Shown here: in pieces, positions 8,770 through 18,900 of the stretch
Numbering within the stretch: the stretch's first letter is position 1
Layout of the letters: every line of letters starts with the position of its first letter
NCBI GenBank assembly: GCA_019412865.1
Contig: DXOJ01000564.1
Coordinates: forward strand, 8,667 to 35,939
DNA from: Bacteroides sp.
Lineage (GTDB): Bacteria; Bacteroidota; Bacteroidia; Bacteroidales; Bacteroidaceae
Direction: 5' to 3'
Length of the DNA stretch: 27,273 nt
The notes under the pieces: model-generated
The model's database searches: none
What the model saw: the letters and a program-made list of their open reading frames with translations, nothing else
What the model was told of the DNA's origin: nothing
Position numbers and translations under genes: made by a program

Positions 8770-11700
8770 ATGAGAACCACCTTACTTAAATTCGTACTTT
8801 TATTTAGTCTCGTGCTCTTAAATACAAGCTTGTCGACGGGACAGATTCAATATAATAACATACGCTTCAAACAGCTAAGTATAGCTGAAGGACTCCCGCA
8901 CAATACGATCAATGCAATCACCCAGGACAACCATGGGTTCATCTGGTTTGGTACACGCAACGGATTGTGCCGATATGACGGTTATAATATCAACCTGTTC
9001 GCACATAATGAAGCCGACAGCACCTCACTCCGCCACAATTTCATCACACGCTTATATAACGATTCGCTCCGTAACATTCTATGGATCTCTACCGATCAGG
9101 GCATCTGCAGCTATAACTACGAGACAGAAGATTTCAGCCGTTACCAGATTAAAGGGAACACTAAGGATGATGTTTGTTTCCTGAACACCAGCGATGGTAT
9201 GCTTCTGGCAGCTTGTAGCAACGGACTCTATCGCTACAATGAACAAGACAGCTTGTTCGTCCCTTTTCTTCTCGATAAAGAAAAGCCTCATGTGAGATAC
9301 TTTGCGGAGGACGGAGACAAAACCTTATGGATAGATACCAACAAAGGACTGATGCGATACAGTCTGGAAAAGAAACAGTTCGTTTCCCTCCCGACTCTCA
9401 TCCAGCCTTTTACACAGCAATGCAACAATGCCGTCCTGATCTCGTCCAACCAGCTTTTATTTAATACTAACAACGATTTTTTCGTCTATCATATACAAAG
9501 CAATACCCTGTGTAATCTTTCGAAAGACCTTGAAGTGAAAGACTTCCGGTGTGCGGCAACCGACCATACGGGGAATATATGGGTAGGCACGGAGTATGGC
9601 ATCTTTGTCTTCAACAAACTCTATCAACTGATTGCACACTACGAACAATCGGAACGGGATTTAAGTGCGCTAAACGATTCTCCCATTTACAGCCTTTATC
9701 AGGACAAGGCTCATAATATGTGGGTGGGAACCTATTTCGGAGGAGTCAACTATTATATATTCGGTTCCGACCAGTTCCAGATATATCCATACGGAGCCAG
9801 TTTTAATCATTTGAGCGGAAAGGCTGTCCGCCAGATTATCAATGCTCCGGACAATGGTCTGTACATCGCCACCGAAGATGGCGGATTGAACTACCTGAAC
9901 AATAAGAAAGAAATCACCCGTGCCGAACGGCTGCACAAGCAAATGCAAATTTACGCCAAGAACATACATTCTTTATGGCTCGACAAAGATAACAGCCTGT
10001 GGCTCGGACTGTTCCTGAAAGGAGCTCTTCACTATATACCGCATCTAAACCGCACGATAGACTATAATCTACTGTCGGATGAGGTTTCTTCCGGCTTCTG
10101 CATCATCGAAGACAAGAACGATCATATCTGGTACGGAGGCCCTTCCGGCTTATTCCTGATCGACAAGAAGAAAGCAAACTCCCGCCCGGAAAAAATTTCA
10201 TCTCTCCGTGTCTTTAACCTGGTACAGTTTAATGACAGTATACTTTGGGCAGGAACCCGAAAAGGCAGTATATTTCAGATCAATACCCATACACTGAAAG
10301 TAACCTCGCTCCCCATCCTGCCGCATACCGATCTCTACATCACCTATATCTACCCCGATTCACATCAACGGATATGGATAGGTACAGACAACAACGGGCT
10401 TTATGTATCAGACCGCAACGGTAGCATTATCGCCTTTTACAGTAAAGAACAGTTGGGCTCCAACGCCATCAAAGGTATCATTGAAGATGAGATGAGTAAT
10501 GTTTGGGTAGGTACCGGAAACGGACTTTGTTGTATCAATTTCCAAACAGGAAGCATTGACCGATATACCACGGCCGACGGATTGCCCATCAACCAGTTCA
10601 ACTACTCCTCCGCCTGTAAGAAGCCTGACGGAGAATTGTATTTCGGAACTATCAACGGTATGATTTCTTTCTACCCGGAACAGGTACGCTCCGTCAATCC
10701 CCGTTTCAACATTGCACTGACTGCCATTTGGAGCAACAGCGAATATATGTCGCCCAACAATGAGAAAGCATTCATCCCTTCCTCTATCTCCGAACTGACA
10801 GAGATCACCCTGACGCACGAACAAGCCCAATCCCTGCGTCTCGAATATTCCGGCCTGAATTATCAATATACCGACAACACTCAATATGCGATGAAAATGG
10901 AAGGTATCGACAAGGACTGGCAGTTTGTAGGCAACCAGCATCAGGTACGCTTCTCCAATCTGCCTTCAGGAAGATATATCTTAAAGATCAAAGCCAGCAA
11001 AGATGGTATCCACTGGGACGAAACGGGCCAAAAGGACCTTGCCATCAGAGTCCTTCCTCCTTGGTGGCTCTCACCGGGAGCATATTTAGTTTATGCACTA
11101 CTCTTCCTATTAATCATTTACGCCGCATACAGATATACCAAAACGCGTATCATCCTGCTCATGCGACTGAAAACGGAGCATGAACAACGCGTCAACATAG
11201 AGAATATGAATCAACAGAAGATCAATTTCTTCACTTACATTTCCCATGACCTGAAAACACCGCTGACCCTGATTCTATCACCTCTGCAACGATTGATCCA
11301 GCAGCCACAAATCAGCAACAACGATAAAGAGAAACTGGAAGTCATCTACCGAAACGCCAACCGGATGAATTATCTGATTAATGAACTATTGACGTTCAGT
11401 AAAATCGAGATGAAACAGATGCGTATCAGCGTCCGGAAGGGAGACATCATGCACTTTCTGGAAGAACTGTCGCACATCTTCGACATTGTAGCCGGGGAAC
11501 GGGAAATTGACTTCATCGTCAACCTGGAAGACACCGAAGAGGAAGTCTGGTTCTCGCCTTCCAAGCTGGAACGGATTCTTTATAACTTGCTCTCAAACGC
11601 ATTTAAATATACCCAGCCCGGCGGATACGTCAAGTTGAGTGCCAAACTAATAAAAGAAGAGAAAGGAACATTTGTGCAAATCTCCGTCAAAGACAATGGC

Positions 11701-12780
11701 AGGGGGATTCCTAAAGAAGCTCAAGAACAAATATTTGAAAGTTACTACCAAGTTGAGAAGCGCGACCATCGCGAAGGATTCGGACTGGGATTATCGCTTA
11801 CGCGTTCGCTCATACACATGCACAAAGGGGAAATCCGGGTAGAAAGCGAAATCAACAAAGGTTCGGACTTTATCGTTACCCTGAATGTATCCGAGGATGC
11901 TTACAACCCCGATGAACGCTCGTCCGAGAACATCACGACCGAAGAAATACAGAAATATAACCAGCGAATCAAGGAAACCATCGAACTCATTCCCGAAAAG
12001 CTGACCAACAAAGAAAAAGATCCTGCCCGGGAATCTATTATGATTGTAGAGGACAATAAAGAAATGAATGATTATCTTGCCAGCATATTCAGCGAGAAAT
12101 ATGATATTATACGGGCGTATAACGGTGCGGAAGCCTGCAAGAAGATAGCCAAACAGCTGCCCAACCTCATTATATCGGATTTAATGATGCCGGTGATGGA
12201 CGGCCTGGAATTCACGGAACGTGTCAAACAGGACGTAACGACCAGCCATATCCCCGTTATTCTCCTGACTGCAAAGACCGATGAGAACGACCATACGGAA
12301 GGTTATCTGCGGGGAGCCGATGCGTATATCACTAAACCTTTCAACGCCAAGAATCTGGAACTGCTGGTACAGAATATCCAAAAGAGCCGGAAACAGAGTA
12401 TTGAACACTTCAAACAGGCAGAAGAACTGAACATCAAGCAAATAACCAACAACCCGCGGGATGAAATATTCATGAAAGAACTGATGGAACTGATTATGGC
12501 GAACCTCACCAAGGAAGACTTCGGAGTAACGGAAATCACAGCCCATCTCCGCATCAGCCGCAGCCTGTTGCACATGAAGCTGAAATCACTCACCGGATGC
12601 TCCATCACTCAATTCATACGGACGATCAAAATGAAAGAGGCTAAAACTCATTTACTGAATGGTATGAATGTCTCCGAAGCATCATTTGCCGTCGGTATAT
12701 CAGATCCGAACTACTTTACAAAGTGTTTCAAGAAAGAATTTAATATCACTCCGACAGAGTTTCTCAAACAGTTGAAATAG
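8770..12780 (+). CDS. Hybrid two-component system regulator (HTCS) of the PUL
   Basis: A 1336-aa one-protein sensor and transcription factor in the inner membrane. Domains in order: signal peptide (1-24); periplasmic sensor of repeated propeller blades (about 30-640) with motifs such as GLPHNTINAI, GFIWFGTRNGL, NIWVGTEYGI and MWVGTYFGG; Y_Y_Y domain (about 690-762, LRLEYSGLNY... LPSGRYILKI); one transmembrane helix (about 771-788); histidine kinase with phospho-acceptor His826 (YISHDLKTPL), N-box near Asn943, DNGRGIP (975-981) and GFGLGLSL (1003-1010); receiver domain with Asp1137 (ISDLMMP) and Lys1189 (ITKPF); AraC-type double helix-turn-helix (about 1245-1336). All catalytic residues are present. 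In this family a glycan fragment binds the periplasmic sensor and the protein switches on the neighbouring PUL. It is the only plus-strand gene, divergent from the GH51 operon and convergent with the SusC/D operon. Confidence 0.96.
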   Translation: MRTTLLKFVLLFSLVLLNTSLSTGQIQYNNIRFKQLSIAEGLPHNTINAITQDNHGFIWFGTRNGLCRYDGYNINLFAHNEADSTSLRHNFITRLYNDSLRNILWISTDQGICSYNYETEDFSRYQIKGNTKDDVCFLNTSDGMLLAACSNGLYRYNEQDSLFVPFLLDKEKPHVRYFAEDGDKTLWIDTNKGLMRYSLEKKQFVSLPTLIQPFTQQCNNAVLISSNQLLFNTNNDFFVYHIQSNTLCNLSKDLEVKDFRCAATDHTGNIWVGTEYGIFVFNKLYQLIAHYEQSERDLSALNDSPIYSLYQDKAHNMWVGTYFGGVNYYIFGSDQFQIYPYGASFNHLSGKAVRQIINAPDNGLYIATEDGGLNYLNNKKEITRAERLHKQMQIYAKNIHSLWLDKDNSLWLGLFLKGALHYIPHLNRTIDYNLLSDEVSSGFCIIEDKNDHIWYGGPSGLFLIDKKKANSRPEKISSLRVFNLVQFNDSILWAGTRKGSIFQINTHTLKVTSLPILPHTDLYITYIYPDSHQRIWIGTDNNGLYVSDRNGSIIAFYSKEQLGSNAIKGIIEDEMSNVWVGTGNGLCCINFQTGSIDRYTTADGLPINQFNYSSACKKPDGELYFGTINGMISFYPEQVRSVNPRFNIALTAIWSNSEYMSPNNEKAFIPSSISELTEITLTHEQAQSLRLEYSGLNYQYTDNTQYAMKMEGIDKDWQFVGNQHQVRFSNLPSGRYILKIKASKDGIHWDETGQKDLAIRVLPPWWLSPGAYLVYALLFLLIIYAAYRYTKTRIILLMRLKTEHEQRVNIENMNQQKINFFTYISHDLKTPLTLILSPLQRLIQQPQISNNDKEKLEVIYRNANRMNYLINELLTFSKIEMKQMRISVRKGDIMHFLEELSHIFDIVAGEREIDFIVNLEDTEEEVWFSPSKLERILYNLLSNAFKYTQPGGYVKLSAKLIKEEKGTFVQISVKDNGRGIPKEAQEQIFESYYQVEKRDHREGFGLGLSLTRSLIHMHKGEIRVESEINKGSDFIVTLNVSEDAYNPDERSSENITTEEIQKYNQRIKETIELIPEKLTNKEKDPARESIMIVEDNKEMNDYLASIFSEKYDIIRAYNGAEACKKIAKQLPNLIISDLMMPVMDGLEFTERVKQDVTTSHIPVILLTAKTDENDHTEGYLRGADAYITKPFNAKNLELLVQNIQKSRKQSIEHFKQAEELNIKQITNNPRDEIFMKELMELIMANLTKEDFGVTEITAHLRISRSLLHMKLKSLTGCSITQFIRTIKMKEAKTHLLNGMNVSEASFAVGISDPNYFTKCFKKEFNITPTEFLKQLK

Positions 12781-12909
12781 AAAGCAAAAGTAACTGCTTC
12801 AGAAATTCAACCTACCCTTAGACAACGTGTCAACTATTAATAGAAAAGTTCTTTTGCTCCCTTTGCAAAGATCTCTTCCCTTCATAGTAAAGTTGTCTTT
12901 GCCCTATTT

Positions 12910-13005
12910 CAAACTATAAACGCAAGTTCCGTTTATATAATTGCAAGCTTTGTTTTTATAAACGGAACTTGCATTTATAAAAACAAAGCTTGCAATTATA
13001 GTTTG
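12910..13005. repeat. Interleaved double inverted-repeat element (A-B-A'-B')
   Basis: Two perfect inverted repeats are interlocked. A is 12922-12937 and A' 12957-12972 (16 bp, core GCAAGTTCCGTTTATA). B is 12936-12960 and B' 12976-13000 (25 bp, core TTGCAAGCTTTG). The whole is framed by a 10-bp outer inverted repeat, 12910-12919 with 12996-13005 (core AAACTATAA). Arms A and B are themselves similar (GCAAG, four variable bases, GTTT), and the modules are separated by TATA. A-A' and B-B' hairpins exclude each other unless a pseudoknot forms. The element lacks a T-run. Possible roles are a transcription barrier between convergent operons, a dispersed intergenic repeat, or an RNA-stability structure. 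Function is not known. Confidence 0.85.
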
Positions 13006-13066
13006 GAATGAAGAAAAAGGAAGTTATCCAACCGGCAAAAAGAAGTTTGGTCTATATCAAAAGGAA

Positions 13067-13086
13067 GTTAGCTATTAATAGCCAAC
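13067..13086. repeat. 20-bp near-perfect palindrome
   Basis: GTTAGCTATTAATAGCCAAC is self-complementary except for one base pair. A related core, AACTATTAATAG, occurs at 12831-12842. It has no T-run and no gene start nearby, so its role is unknown. Confidence 0.5.
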
Positions 13087-13127
13087 AGGGCAAGTAGGTA
13101 TATATTGTAAATCAACTACGCCCAACA

Positions 13128-13187
13128 GAAAAAGATATCGCCGGTAATTAATCTGCAACATTCACTGATGCAGCTAATTACCGGCGA
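13128..13187 (-). terminator. Rho-independent terminator of the SusC/D operon
   Basis: A perfect 13-bp stem pairs 13138-13150 with 13175-13187 (TCGCCGGTAATTA and its complement). An inner 5-bp stem (CTGCA at 13153-13157, TGCAG at 13169-13173) extends it. Read on the minus strand the hairpin is followed by ATATC and five T residues (13129-13133). It lies 34 nt beyond the stop of the last operon gene at 13221. There is no T-run on the plus-strand side, so it is oriented for the minus-strand operon. Confidence 0.85.
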
Positions 13188-13220
13188 GCAATAGAAATCT
13201 ATAATCAACTCATACCTATT

Positions 13221-14123
13221 CTACCATTCCTGGAAGCGTAAATCAGCTTCCGGATTCTGACGACGAATCAGTTCCTCGTCAACCTGATAAGTGACGCCAC
13301 CTTTCGTGTACTTATAAGAAAGGGTAAACTTAGGCTGTTTCCCTACAAATTCCAATGATTCGGCTGCAGGATCTAATGTGGCGGATGCATCTGTGATAGC
13401 GACGCTTCCTCCGGCTTCAATATTGACGCTTCCATCCGGATTGACTGTCAGATTCACCGACTCATTGTTTTCCAATGTGTTTCCGAAACCCGGTCTGCGT
13501 ACTTTGTTTCTACCTAACGAAACAAAGTCGCGGGTCATATTCTGACTCAAATCCTTGTTACTATATTCAGTAACTTGCTGGGTAGACAAATTGGTAACTT
13601 TTCCTTTCACAAAGTAGGTACCGTGATACTGGCTGACAAATTTGACAACTACAATACTGTAATCCTTCAAATTACCATTCACATCAGTACTAATTTCATC
13701 CTGATTATGATCGACCAACCGGAAAGGGATTGCATAGTGCTTGTTCAAAGCAGCATTGTCTTCATAGAAAGCATCGGAGAAAGTCACTTTCACATCTGCT
13801 ATTGCCAGATTCGGATTGCTAATTGTCATCTTGTTCGGATTAGCCAACTGATAATAGTTTTCCGGCATCAGTGTCAAGCCCGTACCCTCCAGTAAAGACG
13901 GATCGATCTCAAATGTAGCCCAATCATCGGTATGCACCTCTCTTTTACCGCCAATAGCCACTCCCACCTTTATCGACATATCTGTATCGGCTACCAGTGT
14001 CCGCAGAGGTTTTTGCGAAGCAAAGTACACAGAACTCTTATCGTAGTCCTTTTCATAATCGTCATAACAAGCAGTCATCAGAACGCTTATCAGCCCTATC
14101 CATAATATATTTAGTCTTTTCAT
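13221..14123 (-). CDS. DUF1735-type surface lipoprotein (putative glycan-binding protein)
   Basis: A 300-aa lipoprotein with a short signal peptide and lipobox LMTAC (lipid-anchored Cys19), followed by acidic YDDYEKDYDK, a composition common in surface-exported Bacteroides lipoproteins. The N-terminal half (about 30-160: SVYFASQKPL, VGVAIGGKRE, MPENYYQL, YAIPFRLVD) fits the DUF1735 beta-sandwich. The C-terminal half (YHGTYFVKGKVTN... LEFVGKQPKFTLSYKY) fits the DUF4361-like domain that often follows it. Proteins at this position, after SusD, usually act as surface glycan-binding proteins that assist the SusC/D complex. It is the last gene of the operon, 29 nt after SusD1 and just before a strong terminator. 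Family call is from remembered domain patterns. Binding specificity is unknown. Confidence 0.8.
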   Translation of the reverse strand: MKRLNILWIGLISVLMTACYDDYEKDYDKSSVYFASQKPLRTLVADTDMSIKVGVAIGGKREVHTDDWATFEIDPSLLEGTGLTLMPENYYQLANPNKMTISNPNLAIADVKVTFSDAFYEDNAALNKHYAIPFRLVDHNQDEISTDVNGNLKDYSIVVVKFVSQYHGTYFVKGKVTNLSTQQVTEYSNKDLSQNMTRDFVSLGRNKVRRPGFGNTLENNESVNLTVNPDGSVNIEAGGSVAITDASATLDPAAESLEFVGKQPKFTLSYKYTKGGVTYQVDEELIRRQNPEADLRFQEW

Positions 14124-14152
14124 TGTAAATAAGTATTTATATCAACAGCACG

Positions 14153-15949
14153 TTATTCCCAACCCTGATTATTCATTAGATTCTTATTCTTTTCCAGCTC
14201 TGCATACGGTAGCGGCATGAAATAGTTTTTCACTTCATATTTCCGTTGTTCCACTTTCTGTACTTTGAAGCTGAATGTACCATCTTCCTTGCGGGTAACG
14301 GAAACACCCTCCACCTCTTCGTTCAACGGCAATACCCAACGACGCATATCAAAATAACGATGATTCTCGAAAGCAAACTCCAAGCGGCGTTCATTCTGAA
14401 TCAGCTTTCTGAACGAGTCCTTACTTTGAGCCATCTCATCCAGATAAAGGTCAAAATTGATACCCCCGGCTTGCGAACGGATTGTTTTCAATATTTCGTA
14501 TGCAGAATACAGACATCCTTCGGCTTTCACCGTCGGGTTGCCCCAAGCCTCATTAGCAGCTTCGGCAAAGTTAAGAAGAACTTCCGATTTCCGTAACAAA
14601 GGATTGTAATGAACCGAGTTTAAGGTCTGAATCGGATTCAGCATAGCCGATTTCTTGGAAACGAATTTAGCCAGATAATAACCCGTACGTGTAGCATTCT
14701 CACTAAACGAAGGAGAATCTTTTCCACCCTCGGACATATCCAACGGCTGGCCGGAATCGCCAAATGTAGCACTATGATAATAGACATTCAGTGCAAAGCG
14801 ATTATCCAGTACGGCATAAAGCTGCGTCAGATCGAAATCAGGATCAGACAGATCGACACCGGAACGAACATCGGTTGCCGGATAACCATTCTTCGCATAA
14901 AAAGCCTTTACCAGATTATGAGAAGGAGTGGCACGGGCACTTCCGTAGTAGAATGGCGGGAAATGGTAACCTTCCAACAGGTTATTATTAAAATATCTGC
15001 GGAAAGCATAATCGGAACTTTCCGTCTGAACATCGGCAATGGAAGAAGCCGTAACAGGAACATAAGTTCCGAAACCTTCCATGCCCAGAATCTTATTGAT
15101 CTCTTTGGCTACCGCTTCCCATTTTGCCTGGTAAACCGTAGGGTTCAGTATTTCGAATTGTCCCATGCCGGTGATCTTCGTCACGTCATCATCCTGCATG
15201 GCAGGGCTTGCGCTATATAAAAGCGCACGACTTTTCAGAACAGCTGCCGCCGCTTTCGTGGCACGGCCGATTTGTGTATTACCAAACTCCAAGTCATCTC
15301 CCTGATACACGTTCGGCAATAACTCGATGGCATTATTCAAATCGTTGACGATAAAATCGACTGTTGCCTGATAAGTAGGACGAAGAAATTCACCGTTCTG
15401 CGCGGCCTCATCCTGCGAAATAAAATGATCTGCCAACGGAATACCCAACGCTTTTCCATTCTTCGCCTTTCCGCCGTACATCTTCAATAGCTCAAAATGC
15501 CACCATGCACGCAGGAAATACGATTCACCTTCCAGACGCAGCTTGATTTGCTTGTCCACTTCCGGGTCGGTGCGGTTGTACTGCACCTGGTCGGTTAAGC
15601 CGTTTTCGAGGAAAGAGTTTACATAGTTCAGCATGTTGTACGCATTGCTCCAGTTTCCGATCGGGTTGTTAAACGCTGTCATCCCACCCATATTTAATTT
15701 ATAGACAGAAGAGCTGCGCAGATTAGTCACTGCATTATCGGTAGCACAATCCAGAAAGTTATCTTCAAAACAATCCGGGCGGTTGGCTATGCCATTATAA
15801 GCTTTATATAGTACGCCTTGAGCAAGTTCCGGCACTCTCCAGGTATCAGAGTCTCCGATCTGCCACGTCACCTTTGTATCCAATGTGTCGTCACAAGCAC
15901 AAAAGAGAAACAGACCTGCTAAAACGCAACTTCCTAATATATGTTTCAT
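14153..15949 (-). CDS. SusD-like outer-membrane lipoprotein (SusD1)
   Basis: A 598-aa RagB/SusD-family lipoprotein that captures glycan at the cell surface and caps its partner SusC porin. I use ATG 15949 because it gives a signal peptide with lipobox LFCAC (Cys19). The frame continues upstream only to a TTG at 15983-15985, which would overlap SusC1. Seen features: the TPR-type helix GESYFLRAWWHFELLKMYGG (141-160), a middle region with PPFYYGSARATPSHN, and the conserved C-terminal segment NERRLEFAFENHRYFDMRRW (519-538), ending in NNQGWE. Length is normal for the family. It follows SusC1 by 25 nt and is its obvious partner. The ligand is not predictable from sequence. Confidence 0.94.
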   Translation of the reverse strand: MKHILGSCVLAGLFLFCACDDTLDTKVTWQIGDSDTWRVPELAQGVLYKAYNGIANRPDCFEDNFLDCATDNAVTNLRSSSVYKLNMGGMTAFNNPIGNWSNAYNMLNYVNSFLENGLTDQVQYNRTDPEVDKQIKLRLEGESYFLRAWWHFELLKMYGGKAKNGKALGIPLADHFISQDEAAQNGEFLRPTYQATVDFIVNDLNNAIELLPNVYQGDDLEFGNTQIGRATKAAAAVLKSRALLYSASPAMQDDDVTKITGMGQFEILNPTVYQAKWEAVAKEINKILGMEGFGTYVPVTASSIADVQTESSDYAFRRYFNNNLLEGYHFPPFYYGSARATPSHNLVKAFYAKNGYPATDVRSGVDLSDPDFDLTQLYAVLDNRFALNVYYHSATFGDSGQPLDMSEGGKDSPSFSENATRTGYYLAKFVSKKSAMLNPIQTLNSVHYNPLLRKSEVLLNFAEAANEAWGNPTVKAEGCLYSAYEILKTIRSQAGGINFDLYLDEMAQSKDSFRKLIQNERRLEFAFENHRYFDMRRWVLPLNEEVEGVSVTRKEDGTFSFKVQKVEQRKYEVKNYFMPLPYAELEKNKNLMNNQGWE

Positions 15950-15974
15950 ATTGCCATCTATTAATTGTTCAAAA

Positions 15975-18900
15975 TTAAAATACAAAAGAGACTCCGCCTG
16001 TAAAAGTACGCGTCACCGGATAGTTTGTCACACCGGCATTCAGCAATTCAGGATCCAAATCTTTCACGGAAGAAAGCACAAACAAGTTTGCACCACGAGC
16101 GAAAACCTTCATCTTCTTCACTACCGAACTTGGGGAGAACTGATTGAACGTGTAGCTCAATTCAACATTCTTCATACGGAAGAAGCTTGTATTCTTCAAC
16201 CAGAAAGAAGAATTGCGGAAATTGTTCTCACCGGCAGTGGTTGTCAGGCGCGGATAACTTCCGGTCGGATTGTTTGCCGGATGATAACGGTCTAATGCCA
16301 GTTTGGAGTATTTACCTTCTCCATTATTCCAGTAATAAGCATTCGTTGCCCAGGTGTGAACGCCCAGTTCGGAATATCCCTGAAGATACAATCCCCAGCC
16401 TTTGTAACTTACGTTGAGGTCAATGCCCAATGTGGTACGCGGGAATGAATTTCCGAGTTCCTTTACGTCACGACCATCAATGATCTTATCGCCATTCAGG
16501 TCTTTGTAGGCGATGTCGCCTTCCTGATAATCGGCAAACGTCTGGGGGGCATGTCCATTGATGGCTACATCTTTGCCAAATAATCCTTCGGCAACCAGTC
16601 CCATCATAGCATCGGTAGAACGCCCCACTGTATAACGGTATTCTTCACCATGTTTCACCTGGTTCCATTTCAATACTTTATTCTTTGACCATACGAAATT
16701 GGCTCCTACCGAATAAGACCAGTCGTTGATACGGTCGCTCCAGGTGAACATTCCTTCTATACCATGATTCAAGACGGAGCCCATGTTATCCTGGTAGGTA
16801 AAGTTGCCTGTATAATCCCCGTAAGATGCATCAACAGAACCGATGATGTCCGTATGTTTCTCACGGAAATAGTTTATTTCGGTATATAAGCGGTTGTTCA
16901 GGAACAGGCCTTCCACACCGATGTTCCATTCTGCTGCCTTTTCCCATTTCAGGTTCGGATTGCCTGCACGGACAAAAGTGGAATAGTAAGCCGTAGCACC
17001 GTTGTTCGTTGTTCCGAACCGGAAGCTGCCGTCTTGCGACCAGGCACGTTCATACAATAAATGTTCCGTGCTTCTGTCATAGCCCAATATACCGGCACTG
17101 GTTTTCAGTTTCAGGAAGTTCACGTATTCATTGTCTTTTAGGAAATCTTCATTGCTTAGAATCCAGGCAAGGCCGCCTGCTGCCGAGAAGAAGTATTTAT
17201 CTCCCGATTTGAAACGGTTGCTTCCCATCAATGCCATATCGGCTTCCACAGCATAACGATGGTCGTACATATAGTTCAGGCGCAATGCGTAGTTGGCATT
17301 GATGATGTCCTGGGTCACTCCCTGATTGGTTGTTTTCGAGTACATATAAGTCAGGCGTGCCGATACATCGTGTTTTTGATTGAATGTATTCTCATAACCG
17401 GCAAAAGCATTCCAACCCAATGTCTGCTGCAAGGTAGTCGACTTCCGGCTTTGTGAAGTGGCTACATCTGTTTTCTTCATCTGGGTGTACATAATTTGTT
17501 CCTCACCGGCAAAGTCACGATATGTCTTGATGGCATACGTCGGATAGACTTTGCTCAAAGAAAGTTGCAGGTAATCATAGTTGTCGAAAGAAAGGAAAGC
17601 ACCGGCTTTCAATCCTTTTGTCAGCATATCAAGATCAAATTTCAAACCGATATTAGTCTGGCTGCGTGTATAACGCTCATCCGTATATCCTCCGTACATC
17701 GTTTCCGCGTATGCATTCATCGGACGAAGCAGACTTGCGCCAAACAAAGGAATTCCGTCCGAGCTAGCCAGTCCGGTTTCTTCCGGTGACATAGTCAGCG
17801 GGTATTCATTCGGACGATGTGTAGACAAGGCAGTAAATACCTGACCACAGTCCAATTGTCCCCATTTACGCATTTCCATACGTCCGGCAACGTCTGCGGA
17901 TATAGTCAGGAAATCCGTTACATTAAAATCGAGGTTTCCGCGGAGAGTCAGGCGATGTAACTGCGGAGTATAGGTGACATCTTCAAATCCGCTACCTCCT
18001 ACATATCCGGCAATCAGGGCATAACGCACTCTGTCGGTACCACCCGTCATATCGAACGATACTTTCCGGTAGTTGGCATTTTTGTTCAATAACTGATCGT
18101 ACAGATCAACGTTCGGATACAATAGGTCATTGGCTCCTTTAGAGTTTTTATATCCTTCCAGTTGTTTCTGATTATAGTAAGGAGTCAATCCGTCATTTGC
18201 ACGCGCTTCATTATACAGATTAGCATACTGATAAGAATTCAGGAAATCAGGAGTCCGCGTCATCTGTACCACACCTGCTTCGGCGGTTGCGTTATAAATG
18301 CGGCGGTTGGCCTTTCCTCTGCGGGTAGTCACCCAAAGTACGCCATTCGCAGCACGTGCCCCATAAAGAATCTTGGCGGTGGCATCTTTCAGCAACTCGA
18401 TACGTTCGATTTCTTCAGGAATCAAATCCGCTGCCGGACGTTCCACACCATCGATGATAACGATAGCTGTATTCTCCGACATGCCATGCTGGCCACGGAT
18501 AAATAAATCAGGCGTATTGTTCCCCAATCCGCTGACTGTGGAGCGAACTTGCAGACCTAACATTTTACCTTGCAGCATATTCGTCAGCGTCAAATCAGGG
18601 AAGGTTCCGAACTGTCCGTTCTCCAGTACGCTCGTTGCGCCTACTTCATTCCCTTTATACGTCTTGCCACCATCGGCTCTATTCACCAGCGATTCTTCGG
18701 TCAGAAACAGAGGCTCTTTCTTCAATACAATCTTTTCAGGCACTATATTGCTGCCCAACAGTTTATACACTTTATCTTCATATCCCAAAGCCTCCACCAT
18801 AACGGTTGCGTCATTCTCGACCTTCGTCTGAAAACGTCCCTTTGCATCTGTATATAGAACGACTGCGCCTTCTCCACAAATGATAGAAACATTCTTCAAC

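Larger units (their letters stand above)
12781..13127. other. Gene-free spacer between convergent transcripts
   Basis: No credible coding frame lies between the HTCS stop and the terminator of the opposing operon. The spacer holds the interleaved inverted-repeat element (12910-13005), a near-palindrome at 13067-13086 and a 10-bp palindrome CTTTGCAAAG at 12861-12870. No hairpin with a T-run was found for the plus strand, so how HTCS transcription ends is unclear unless the repeat element serves. Confidence 0.7.

Noticed and set aside
12781..12800. Terminator directly after the HTCS gene
   Set aside because: GAAAGCA and TGCTTC pair imperfectly and no T-run follows, so it cannot be supported as a rho-independent terminator.
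12910..13005. CRISPR-like array
   Set aside because: The modules alternate in orientation and have no unique spacers, so this is an inverted-repeat element and not a CRISPR array. No cas gene is present.
15950..15985. N-terminal extension of SusD1 to a TTG codon
   Set aside because: It would overlap SusC1 and bury the lipoprotein signal peptide. ATG 15949 gives the normal SusD N-terminus.
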